This document shows positions 53,321-61,464 of a stretch of DNA of 64,000 nucleotides, one piece after another (position 1 is the first letter of the stretch; every line of letters starts with the position of its first letter). The DNA is taken from assembly GCA_031262225.1 (NCBI GenBank), contig JAISIC010000009.1:1-64000 (forward strand), in the 5' to 3' direction. The notes below the pieces were generated by a model that saw only the letters and a program-made list of their open reading frames with translations, had not been told where the DNA came from and searched no databases. Source of the DNA: Ruminococcus sp. (GTDB lineage: Bacteria > Bacillota > Clostridia > Oscillospirales > Ruminococcaceae). A program made the position numbers and the translations under genes.

Positions 53321-54224
53321 TTCCCATACTCCGTATTTTTTCTTTGAGGTCATCAAACTCAGTCAGAGTTACCGTTTTATCAAGCGATTTTTTTATATCG
53401 CCTTTGTGCATTATGATATATTCAGCCTGTTTTTGAAGCGGCTTTATCCCTGTGAAATACCAGCCGCCTTTAATGAGTTCGAGAAATTTCTCGGGGCATT
53501 TTCTGTCTGTCATGTCAAGGTACAGGTTTGCGGCATATCCGTCCTCTTCATATAAAGAGCCGAAAACTTCTGTATATGCGTTTTCCGGGTAGGTGACAAT
53601 CTCACCCTTTTGCGGTGCGGTCTCTTCATCGCCGATTTTTACATTAAGTCTGTCGTATATACTTTTCACGAAATCTTCTATCATGGGCGGAATAAAAAGC
53701 CTTGCTGTAACTGTTTTTTGCAGCGGCTTCACCATGAAGATATGGTGCCGTCTTTCGGGCAGGGTTTCAGACTTTACATTCAAAGCTTGTCTGTCAAACA
53801 AAAATCGGTCAAGGGCAAGTCCTGTCGGGATGAAACCGTTTTCAAATTCGCGGTTTTGCTCGATAAGCCCGGTTGTTAAGATACTATAGAAAACAGACGA
53901 GGCAGAAATTTCATTAAACGCTTCACGCATAAAGTCCATCAGCTTCGCAGCGATACCCTGACGGCGATATTCTGGAAGCACCGAAAGGGTGCAGCCCTCA
54001 TAAGTTTCGTGAAAATGCAGATGCTTTTTTAGGCAGACAATCCCGACATCAATGTCGTCACATACAGCAATCCAAAACCTGTAGTTTCCCGACGATATGC
54101 CGTCTTGGAGCTTTTCCTCGTCATAAAGCGTTCGGTCATAATTAAGGTTACCGTATTGCCTCCCCACAAGCCGCATTATCCGATACGAGTCTTCGGGTTT
54201 TGCACTGACTATAGTTACTGCCAA
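53313..54224 (-). CDS. GNAT acetyltransferase with a C-terminal extension
   Basis: The 303-residue protein has a GNAT domain in residues 1-150, with the acetyl-CoA loop LPEYRRQGIAAKLMDF (near 84-99). The C-terminal 140 residues show a second, weaker GNAT-like pattern (YEEDGYAANLYLDMTDR). The start is TTG at 54224 with GGAG 7 bases before, one base from the MATE stop. It ends overlapping the phosphatase start by 8 bases. It may acetylate a component of this pathway or an exported compound; no substrate can be named. Confidence 0.82.
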   Translation of the reverse strand: MAVTIVSAKPEDSYRIMRLVGRQYGNLNYDRTLYDEEKLQDGISSGNYRFWIAVCDDIDVGIVCLKKHLHFHETYEGCTLSVLPEYRRQGIAAKLMDFMREAFNEISASSVFYSILTTGLIEQNREFENGFIPTGLALDRFLFDRQALNVKSETLPERRHHIFMVKPLQKTVTARLFIPPMIEDFVKSIYDRLNVKIGDEETAPQKGEIVTYPENAYTEVFGSLYEEDGYAANLYLDMTDRKCPEKFLELIKGGWYFTGIKPLQKQAEYIIMHKGDIKKSLDKTVTLTEFDDLKEKIRSMGNV

Positions 54225-54225
54225 G

Positions 54226-56001
54226 TTATATCTCCAATAAAAGGTTATTAACCCCGAGTGTTCTGCTGTAGGCGGCGTCGGAAGTGAGCTTTAAGAGCAT
54301 ATTCATGCCGAAAGCGTCGGAATCGTCATCGTCAAAGTGCGAGTAACTGTATTTTATAAGATTAAAGTCTTTTCCTCCGTATCGCACGCGAAGAAACATC
54401 TTTTCATCATTTTTATTATGAAAAATCCGAAAGTCGATATATTCCTTTTCGCTTGATTTAGAATAGGCGTGACCTCTGACAAGCATAACTATCTCTTCCA
54501 CAGCCATGGAAATTCGCATTATTTTTTTCGGGGGAAATTCGTTTTCTTCTAAAAACTCAGTAATCCTTTCGGAAGCTGTAACCGCAGATTCGTCGGTTGC
54601 CGTAACCGAGAAATTTTTTGATATTATGTTTTTGATCTTATCACCGTCAAGGAGCAAAAGTCTTGAAAGCTGCGGATTTTTTCTTCGTTTGACATATGCA
54701 TAAATGAATATGGAGACAAGGGCGAAAGCTTCTGCAAGAAAATATCCTATCCAAATCCCGATGCCGTTTGCAGTGACTATACAGATGAAAAACGCTGGGA
54801 CAAGCATAAAAAGTGAAAGTCGAAGCGACACAATGACAATCGCGGGGAGGTTTCGCCCGGTCGCCGAAAAAAAATTGCTGAAGATATTATTGCAGAGGAA
54901 CAGATTAGCGTAGCACCCTGCACATATACAGGCAAATGTTGAAGCAGTTGTGTCCTTCATGCCGAACAGGGCACCGATATCGCCCGAAAAGATAATAATT
55001 ATCGCGGCAAAAATCCCTACAATAATATTTCCGATGATAAAAATATTTTTAACCGCTAGTTTCACCGTCTTGTAGTCGCGGTCAGAGTATGCGATGCCGG
55101 CGATTTGAAGTGTCGATTGGGATATTCCGAACACGAAGGCATTGATAATCCCCATGACAGAACCCAGCACCGCAACGGCGGAGAGCATAACCGACGAATC
55201 TCCCGGCAGAATATAAAGGATTATCAAATTCACACAGAGAGAGAGCACGGCACGGAGGATATTGTTGAGTGCGGAGGGCAGTCCGGAAACAAGGGCAGTC
55301 ATTCCTTTTATTATATAAAATCCCGGTTTTATGATTTTAACGCCGGAATCCGCTTTGACAAAAGCAATCTGACCGTATATGAAAGCCGCCGCATAGGAAA
55401 GCGAAGCGGCAAGGGCAACGCCGGGAACGCCCATCGAAAATATATTGATGAAGAGGAGAGCTCCGCCGATACCTACTGCACTCATGATAAGGAGCATTGC
55501 CATCGCTTTTGACGGGTGACCGATTACCTTCAAAAAGTTCATCGGCAGATATACCCCGATCATAAACACGCCGCCGGCAAGTTCTGCACGCAGAAAACCT
55601 GCAACCATTTCAAGCTGACCGGCATCAGCACCGAGCATTAAGGCAATATCACGGGAAAAGATAATGCCGAAAACCGAGATTAAAAGCCCGACGAAGATTA
55701 CGCTCCAAAAGGAAGCGGAGTAAAACTTGCCTGCGGTGTCGTTGTCACGACCGGCAATCGCAAAACCCGCATGGATCGCCCCTGCAACGCAGATAAGCGA
55801 ACCGACCGACATCATCACAAGTTCAATCGGGGAAACAAGGCTTATTATCGCGAGCCCGTCGGTGCCGAAAATCTGCCCGACGATAATCGTGTTAATGATA
55901 TTTCCGAGCTTGACCCCGAGCTGTGCCATGATTCCCGGGAAGATATAACGTCCGACGATCTTTTTGACGAGGGTGTCGTTTGAAATCAGCGTTTCGGTCA
56001 T
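54226..56001 (-). CDS. MATE-family transporter fused to a degenerate RsbW-like domain
   Basis: From the ATG at 56001 the protein has 591 residues. Residues 1-435 form a 12-helix MATE exporter (VGRYIFPGIMAQLG, then repeated helix bundles). Residues about 439-591 form a soluble domain aligned with the RsbW-like protein encoded just upstream: MAVEEIVMLVRGHAY matches AAEEIFVNIANYAY, and DAFGMNMLLKLTSDA matches GGLGIFMIKKLTDG. The N-box Asn and G1 Asp are missing, so it likely binds partner proteins rather than ATP. One base separates it from the kinase gene. Confidence 0.85.
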   Translation of the reverse strand: MTETLISNDTLVKKIVGRYIFPGIMAQLGVKLGNIINTIIVGQIFGTDGLAIISLVSPIELVMMSVGSLICVAGAIHAGFAIAGRDNDTAGKFYSASFWSVIFVGLLISVFGIIFSRDIALMLGADAGQLEMVAGFLRAELAGGVFMIGVYLPMNFLKVIGHPSKAMAMLLIMSAVGIGGALLFINIFSMGVPGVALAASLSYAAAFIYGQIAFVKADSGVKIIKPGFYIIKGMTALVSGLPSALNNILRAVLSLCVNLIILYILPGDSSVMLSAVAVLGSVMGIINAFVFGISQSTLQIAGIAYSDRDYKTVKLAVKNIFIIGNIIVGIFAAIIIIFSGDIGALFGMKDTTASTFACICAGCYANLFLCNNIFSNFFSATGRNLPAIVIVSLRLSLFMLVPAFFICIVTANGIGIWIGYFLAEAFALVSIFIYAYVKRRKNPQLSRLLLLDGDKIKNIISKNFSVTATDESAVTASERITEFLEENEFPPKKIMRISMAVEEIVMLVRGHAYSKSSEKEYIDFRIFHNKNDEKMFLRVRYGGKDFNLIKYSYSHFDDDDSDAFGMNMLLKLTSDAAYSRTLGVNNLLLEI

Positions 56002-56002
56002 A

Positions 56003-56410
56003 TCACTTCTTCGATTTATAGATCTTAAGGATATTTTTCCCGCCGGCGTGGTCATATTCGATTCCGTCGGTGAGCTTTTTTATCATGAAGATTCCCAAAC
56101 CGCCGATCTCGCGTTCTTCTGCGGATGCGTCGATGTCGGGGTCGTCCTTTGAAAGCGGGTTATAGGGGGTGCCTTTGTCCTCAAAGGTTAAAACGAGCTT
56201 CTCGTCGTCGCTTTTTGCGGTTATGACCGCTTCGCCGCCGTTTTCATGTGCATATGCATAGTTTGCAATATTGACAAAAATTTCTTCGGCAGCAATCGCA
56301 AGCTGAGTTTGAAGCTTGAAGGGCATATCGGAAGCCGCCTCCTCAACAAAGGAAAGAACTTCCGGGAGGCTTTCTGTAACGGCTTCAACAGTTATAGATT
56401 GGTTTTTCAT
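56003..56410 (-). CDS. RsbW-like anti-sigma serine kinase (HATPase_c_2)
   Basis: The 135-residue GHKL kinase has all boxes: N box AAEEIFVNIANYAY (about 39-52), G1 FEDKGTPYNPL and G2 GGLGIFMIKKL. In classic systems such kinases phosphorylate a STAS antagonist and hold a sigma factor; both a STAS and a PP2C gene are in this operon, but no sigma gene is. Here the held partner could instead be the MATE-fused domain (inference). AAGGAG precedes the ATG, extremely close to the promoter. Confidence 0.93.
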   Translation of the reverse strand: MKNQSITVEAVTESLPEVLSFVEEAASDMPFKLQTQLAIAAEEIFVNIANYAYAHENGGEAVITAKSDDEKLVLTFEDKGTPYNPLSKDDPDIDASAEEREIGGLGIFMIKKLTDGIEYDHAGGKNILKIYKSKK

Positions 56411-56423
56411 TAGCGCTCCTTAT

Positions 56424-56452
56424 ATTTTATCACAATTCATCCGGAAATGCAA
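56424..56452 (-). promoter_or_regulatory. Promoter of the partner-switching operon
   Basis: On the minus strand: TTGCAT (56447-56452), 17-base spacer, TAAAAT (56424-56429). The ATG is only 13 bases past the -10 box, so the mRNA would begin at or inside the AAGGAG site. This gives an almost leaderless first gene. Confidence 0.72.
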
Positions 56453-56475
56453 GGATTATTAAGAATGTATATACG

Positions 56476-57543
56476 TCAAATCATTCCGTGATTAGCTTTC
56501 ATTTGAAGGATTCGCATAACGCTTTCATTTATTCTCTCTTCGGTGAGCCGTCCGGACTTTACAGCGGCGATTATGGCATCCTTTGTTGCTTCGTAATCAA
56601 GCGGCATAAGGAGTATATCCACACCCGCTTCAATTGCCTGAATAGAGCCTTCCGTGCCTTTTTCGGCGACAGCCCCCATTCCCAAAGCATCGGTGATTAT
56701 AACGCCTTCAAAGTCGAGTTCCTCTCTTAATATTCCGGTTAAGATCGGCTTTGAAAATGTCGCCGGAACGCCTGCCGGGTCAAGAGCCGGAGCCGTGATG
56801 TGGGCAGTCATGATCATATCCGCACCCGCCGCAATGCCTGCCTCAAACGGAATGAAATCAACCGCCTCAAAGCTCTCGCGAGACTTATCGGTTATTGACA
56901 GCCCCTCGTGTGTGTCGGCAAGGGCTGAACCGTGACCGGGAAAGTGTTTGAGCGTTGTTATTATGTTCTTGCTTTCAAGTGCTGTGACAACACCCACAAC
57001 CTTTATTGCAGTCTTTGCAGGGTCGGTTGAAAATGCTCTGTCGCCGATTGCGGCAGATTCCTGCCCCACATCTGCAACGGGAGCAAAATCGGTGTTAAAA
57101 CCGACTTTGGCAAGCACATCGGCAAGTACTGCACCCGTTTCGGTGCCGTCGTCGGTGATCTCCGCCATGGGGGGCAAAGGTGTCTGACCGAGTTCGGGGT
57201 ATAGGTCTTTAAGGCGGGAAACCCTGCCGCCCTCTTCGTCAACGGCAAGGATCGGGGGTGTTTTCTTACCCTTCTGTGCCGCCGCAAGCTTGCTCTGTAT
57301 GCCTTCAAGCGTTTCAATATCTTTTTTGAAATAGACAACACCGCCGAAGGTGATGGTGTCATCCTTTATATCAGAAGCAGATATAACCATCATCTGGTAT
57401 ACCTTTTCTTCAAGTGTCATATCTTCAAGGCTCACCTGTACAGGTTCTTTACCAGGGTTTGCAACATGGAAATTCAATATAATTGCTATCCCGCCGATTA
57501 TTAAAACAAGAACTATCAAGAGAACGATGTTAATCTTTTTCAC
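56476..57543 (-). CDS. GH3 family beta-N-acetylhexosaminidase (NagZ-like), membrane-anchored
   Basis: The 355-residue protein has one N-terminal helix (about 5-25, an uncleaved anchor or signal), then a single GH3 barrel: DEEGGRVSRL near 99, KHFPGHGSALADTHEG near 200 (the His/Asp catalytic dyad loop of NagZ types) and nucleophile Asp in IITDALGMGA near 286. NagZ-like enzymes remove GlcNAc from cell-wall fragments. The start is GTG at 57543 with GAGGT upstream. The length suits the one-domain NagZ group. Confidence 0.9.
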   Translation of the reverse strand: MKKINIVLLIVLVLIIGGIAIILNFHVANPGKEPVQVSLEDMTLEEKVYQMMVISASDIKDDTITFGGVVYFKKDIETLEGIQSKLAAAQKGKKTPPILAVDEEGGRVSRLKDLYPELGQTPLPPMAEITDDGTETGAVLADVLAKVGFNTDFAPVADVGQESAAIGDRAFSTDPAKTAIKVVGVVTALESKNIITTLKHFPGHGSALADTHEGLSITDKSRESFEAVDFIPFEAGIAAGADMIMTAHITAPALDPAGVPATFSKPILTGILREELDFEGVIITDALGMGAVAEKGTEGSIQAIEAGVDILLMPLDYEATKDAIIAAVKSGRLTEERINESVMRILQMKANHGMI

Positions 57544-57569
57544 AGGCTACCTCAAAATAACTTTTTTAT

Positions 57570-57598
57570 AGTATACCATGAAAAACGGTATTTGTCAA
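57570..57598 (-). promoter_or_regulatory. Promoter of the NagZ-like gene
   Basis: On the minus strand: TTGACA (57593-57598), 17-base spacer, TATACT (57570-57575). Back to back with the peptidase promoter at 57635-57663. Confidence 0.87.
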
Positions 57599-57634
57599 CA
57601 GCGAAAAAATTAAGAATTTGTTTATAAATCTTCG

Positions 57635-57663
57635 TTGACAACGCCGAAAAAATATGATAAAAT
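57635..57663 (+). promoter_or_regulatory. Promoter of the M13 peptidase gene
   Basis: TTGACA (57635-57640), 17-base spacer, TAAAAT (57658-57663), about 38 bases before the ATG. Confidence 0.87.
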
Positions 57664-57701
57664 TGTGTTAAAAAAATAAGCCAAAAGCAAAGAGGTTAAA
57701 A

Positions 57702-59972
57702 ATGAAAAAAATTTTATCCGTCATCCTTGTTTTCATTTTAGTCTTATCAGTATCGACAGGGGCAGCGGTGTCTGCGGCACCGATTGATTCCGACCCGACA
57801 CAGTTTACAAACGCCGAAGCGGCATGGGCACTCTTCAAAGCCGCTGACTTTTATAATCCCGACGTGAAATACAAGCAAGTTTTGGGAGATTTTGACGTTG
57901 ATGAAATTTTAACCACCGCTAATGCCTACACAATGGTCGACCGTGCATTCGGGGAGCTCCCCGAGCCGAACGCAGTTTTGCGTATGGCTTCGGGTGAGGA
58001 TCCGGTTTTCGTTGACGCTCCCGATGATGAAATTTTCACCGAAGCGGAGTTCACAAAACTTGTAAGACGCATATACACTCTTTACGGTGAAAACCTTGCA
58101 GATGATTTTTACTATACGGTGAATCATGATTATTTCAAAGATTTAAAATTACAGCCCGGGAAAACCAAAGCAGGTGTTACATCCGAAGCAGAAATCCGTG
58201 CCGATGAGCAGATTGCGGCTCTTTTGAAGCAGTTTACAGAGGGCGAATTTGAACAGGGCACCAAGGCTCAAAAAGCGGCAGATTTTTATAACGCTTTTTT
58301 GAAGATCGGCGAGACTGACGTTGATATCACTCATTTAGAAGGCTATTTTACCGCAATTGATGAGGCAAAAAAGGCGGAAGATATTCATTCCATATACCTT
58401 GAAATGGCTGAAAACTTAGGTTATAACGGATTCATGTGGATAGATGTCGGTTCCAATTTCCGAGCTGACAACAAAAATATTTACTTTTTAATGCTTCCCG
58501 ATTTAACTTTGAAATACGCAGAGGGGCTCTATTCCGACCCTGAATCGGCGAAAATTGCCGAAGAATATGTAACAGAGCTTTTCACCCTTGTCGGAGACAG
58601 CAACCCGGAAGCGAATGCCGCAGCTGCAATTTCGTATGAAAAAAGCATAGCGGAGGCTTCACTTGCCCCCGAAGACGCTGTTGATATGTCTAAAGCATAT
58701 TTCGTGTATACACTTGAAGAGGTTCAAGAGAAGATACCGTCGTGGGATTTGACTTCTATACTGAAAGCTCACGGTAATGAACCATCCCCCGATAATCTCA
58801 TGTTTGTTCCCGATGACGGAAGGCTTGCCGCGATGGCGAAGGCTTTTGAGCCGGAAAACATAGATACGCTCAAGGCGTTCTTCAAGCTTGGTATTATCCG
58901 CAGTTACCGCAGATATATGGGCGACAGCTTCCGTCTGGCATACGGCAAGTTTAATACAGCAATGTACGGTTCAGAGCCACTTGCCAAAGAGGATTATTAT
59001 ACTCAGGCGGCGACAGAGGAAATGAATTTTCTAATGCAGTCGCTTTATACAGATTATTACGTTGACCCCAGAACAAAAGCAGATGTTGAAGATATGGCAG
59101 AAGGCATTATCGACACATTTATAAGCCGTATGGACGGATATACATGGATGAGCGAAGAGGCACGCACCGAAGCAAAGAAAAAGCTTTCGTCTTTCCGTGT
59201 AGTTGCCGCTCATCCCGATGATATGCATTCTGCGTGGGATGAAATTGATGTTACTTCCGATAATGCTTTTGAGATTTTCGCTGAATATAAAAAAGCATGG
59301 CACAAAATGGATAAGGCAAGATACGGTGATGATACCGACAGAAACGTAAATATTATGACAGCAATGAAGACTTATGAAATCAACGCCTTGTTTATAGCTG
59401 AATATAATATTATCTATTTCCCGGCAGCCTTCTTGACAACACCCTATTATGACCCCAATGCCTCGCTTGAAACAAACCTCGGTGCAATCGGTACGGTGAT
59501 GGGGCATGAAATAACCCACGCATTTGATAATAACGGTTCTCAGTTTGATTCAAAGGGTCTTGTTCGCAACTGGTGGACAGAGGACGATTTTGCGGCGTTT
59601 GACGGTAAGGTTAATGACGTTATAGGGCATTATGAGGGTTATGAATATGTGAACGGGATTGAAAATGTCTCCGCTCAGACGGTCTCTGAAAATATCGCGG
59701 ATATCGGCGGCGTTTCGGTGGCTCTTGAATATCTTAAAAACAACAAAGAAGCCCCCGACTATGATGCCTTCTTTAAAAGCTATGCGATTTCATGGGCTGA
59801 TATCCCGCTGCATCAGGTTGCAGCCGCGGCTGCCTCGTCCGACGTTCACAGCGGATTCTGGGTTCGTGTCAACGCAGTACTCCCGCTCTTTGATGAATTT
59901 TACGAAACTTATGACATAAAAAAAGGCGACGGAATGTATATCGCCCCCGAAGACAGGGTTTCGATCTGGTAA
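57702..59972 (+). CDS. Secreted M13-family (neprilysin/PepO-like) zinc metallopeptidase
   Basis: The 756-residue protein has a signal peptide (cleavage near residue 27, VSAA) and the large helical M13 N-terminal domain. The catalytic domain has VMGHEITHAFD (HExxH, near 601) and ENIADIGGVSVAL (the third zinc ligand Glu and Asp, near 662). M13 enzymes cut oligopeptides. The residues before HEITH (NLGAIGTVMG) and the C-terminal region (DKVSIW-like end) are typical, though the final conserved tryptophan is the last residue. AGAGG lies 7 bases before the ATG. Confidence 0.93.
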   Translation: MKKILSVILVFILVLSVSTGAAVSAAPIDSDPTQFTNAEAAWALFKAADFYNPDVKYKQVLGDFDVDEILTTANAYTMVDRAFGELPEPNAVLRMASGEDPVFVDAPDDEIFTEAEFTKLVRRIYTLYGENLADDFYYTVNHDYFKDLKLQPGKTKAGVTSEAEIRADEQIAALLKQFTEGEFEQGTKAQKAADFYNAFLKIGETDVDITHLEGYFTAIDEAKKAEDIHSIYLEMAENLGYNGFMWIDVGSNFRADNKNIYFLMLPDLTLKYAEGLYSDPESAKIAEEYVTELFTLVGDSNPEANAAAAISYEKSIAEASLAPEDAVDMSKAYFVYTLEEVQEKIPSWDLTSILKAHGNEPSPDNLMFVPDDGRLAAMAKAFEPENIDTLKAFFKLGIIRSYRRYMGDSFRLAYGKFNTAMYGSEPLAKEDYYTQAATEEMNFLMQSLYTDYYVDPRTKADVEDMAEGIIDTFISRMDGYTWMSEEARTEAKKKLSSFRVVAAHPDDMHSAWDEIDVTSDNAFEIFAEYKKAWHKMDKARYGDDTDRNVNIMTAMKTYEINALFIAEYNIIYFPAAFLTTPYYDPNASLETNLGAIGTVMGHEITHAFDNNGSQFDSKGLVRNWWTEDDFAAFDGKVNDVIGHYEGYEYVNGIENVSAQTVSENIADIGGVSVALEYLKNNKEAPDYDAFFKSYAISWADIPLHQVAAAAASSDVHSGFWVRVNAVLPLFDEFYETYDIKKGDGMYIAPEDRVSIW

Positions 59973-59992
59973 TAGAAAAATCCCGGGGCTTG

Positions 59993-60031
59993 TCCCCTCC
60001 AAGATTCAAAATGCTTGGAGGGGATTTTTTT
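59993..60031 (+). terminator. Terminator after the M13 peptidase
   Basis: An 11-base-pair stem TCCCCTCCAAG/CTTGGAGGGGA (59993-60003 with 60014-60024) has a 10-base loop and is followed by seven T. Confidence 0.93.
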
Positions 60032-60049
60032 CGGAAAATAAAAAAAGAC

Positions 60050-60078
60050 TTGCTTTTTTTATTTATATATGATAAAAT
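60050..60078 (+). promoter_or_regulatory. Promoter of the orphan Cache sensor gene
   Basis: TTGCTT (60050-60055), 17-base spacer, TAAAAT (60073-60078). The transcript leader is about 68 bases and carries the GNAT-like fossil described in the findings. Confidence 0.75.
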
Positions 60079-60152
60079 ATATATAAGTGATTATCCAACC
60101 GGTATACTGACACTATCGAGCCCGTTTGAGGTAAAGATTCGGAGCATGACAA

Positions 60153-61409
60153 ATGTTTAAGAAAAACAGATTCAAAATTTTTGCGATTACTACAGCGATT
60201 TCACTTATACCTTTGATCGCACTTTGCGTAACCTCGGGAATACTTTTGTCCGGGGTGAAAAACAGTGCCGGTCCTGACAGCAAACTCGGCACAACCGCTT
60301 CAAACGCCGGTGCAGAGGCTTTATCGGCACAGATAGAAAGCGACCTCGTGATACGGGCGAGATATATTACGGAGTCGATCGACGCCAAGCTATTGCAGAT
60401 CGAAAATAATACCCGAGAAGTTGCCGCATATACCGAAAAACTTTACGCAAACCCCGAAAACTACAAAGAACGCCCGCTTTATTACCTTGAGCCGGGTGAA
60501 GACGGCATCCTCGTCCCCCATATAAGAACAGCGGGGGGAATTAACTACGAAGAATTACTTCCGGAAATTTTGCTTTTGGGTAATGCCGCAGATGTTCTTG
60601 ACGAGTATATTGTAAGCGGAATAAATGTCTCTGCAAGCTATATCGGGACAGAAAGCGGACTTTTTGTTTTGGTGGACAGCAACGCTTCTTTAACAAACAA
60701 CCGAGAATATGATGCCAGAACACGAAGCTGGTATATCGGGGCAAAAGAAAGCGGCAACCTCTTCTGGACAGACATATTTGCCGACGCCTCGGGACGCGGT
60801 GCATCGGTTTCCTGTGCCATGCCCATATACGGACCTGACGGAGAATTTCTTGCCGTTGCGGGAACCGGTGCAATGATGACACAGATTTCAGAGACGGTAA
60901 CGAGTGCCGAAATCGGCGAAGAGGGTTATGCTTTTCTTCTGAATAATCGCGGCGAGGTCGTCATAAGCCCGAAAAACAATGCTATTGCCGATCCGACGGG
61001 TACTTTAATCGGCGAGAGTTACATAATGAGCTCAATGGAAGATAAAAGGACGCTTGCGGACGAGATGATGAACGGAAGAACCGGCGTATTAAAACTAACG
61101 CTCGACGGTTCGGATGTGTATGTTGCATATGCTCCTCTTTCTCGAACCGACTGGTCTGTCGGTGTGGTTATGCCCGCCGCAGAGGTTTCAAAGCCTGTGA
61201 CAGCCATGCAGGAGGAGATAAACGTACTTATATCAGAAAGTGAAACTGCCGCCGCTGATTACAAATCAACCGCTGTAATAGTTATCGCTTTTACTGCTGT
61301 TGCCGCGTTTATTCTTGCCGCGGCTTTGGCGTGGCGTTTTTCAAAGACAATATCAATTCAAACAGAAGATGATGACGACGGCGGAGAAAATCGCGATGAA
61401 GATGAATAA
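60153..61409 (+). CDS. Sensor-only dCache membrane protein, truncated paralog of the PP2C phosphatase
   Basis: The 418-residue protein closely follows residues 1-405 of the phosphatase at 51194: membrane helix, long dCache domain (YDARTRSWYIGAK, LFWTDIFADASGRGAS), second helix ending WRFSKTIS. Where HAMP and PP2C should follow, it ends with an acidic tail (QTEDDDDGGENRDEDE). It could compete for ligand or form mixed dimers with the phosphatase sensor. The reading frame is intact, so it may be functional rather than a pseudogene. GGAG lies 8 bases before the ATG. Confidence 0.85.
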   Translation: MFKKNRFKIFAITTAISLIPLIALCVTSGILLSGVKNSAGPDSKLGTTASNAGAEALSAQIESDLVIRARYITESIDAKLLQIENNTREVAAYTEKLYANPENYKERPLYYLEPGEDGILVPHIRTAGGINYEELLPEILLLGNAADVLDEYIVSGINVSASYIGTESGLFVLVDSNASLTNNREYDARTRSWYIGAKESGNLFWTDIFADASGRGASVSCAMPIYGPDGEFLAVAGTGAMMTQISETVTSAEIGEEGYAFLLNNRGEVVISPKNNAIADPTGTLIGESYIMSSMEDKRTLADEMMNGRTGVLKLTLDGSDVYVAYAPLSRTDWSVGVVMPAAEVSKPVTAMQEEINVLISESETAAADYKSTAVIVIAFTAVAAFILAAALAWRFSKTISIQTEDDDDGGENRDEDE

Positions 61410-61425
61410 GATATGAAAAAGCAAA

Positions 61426-61451
61426 CACAGGACGCGAGATAACGTCCTGTG
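61426..61451. terminator. Bidirectional terminator after the orphan sensor
   Basis: A 9-base-pair stem CACAGGACG/CGTCCTGTG (61426-61434 with 61443-61451) has an 8-base loop. A T-rich tail follows on the plus strand and an A-rich stretch precedes it. Confidence 0.85.
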
Positions 61452-61464
61452 GTTTTGTGTTTAT

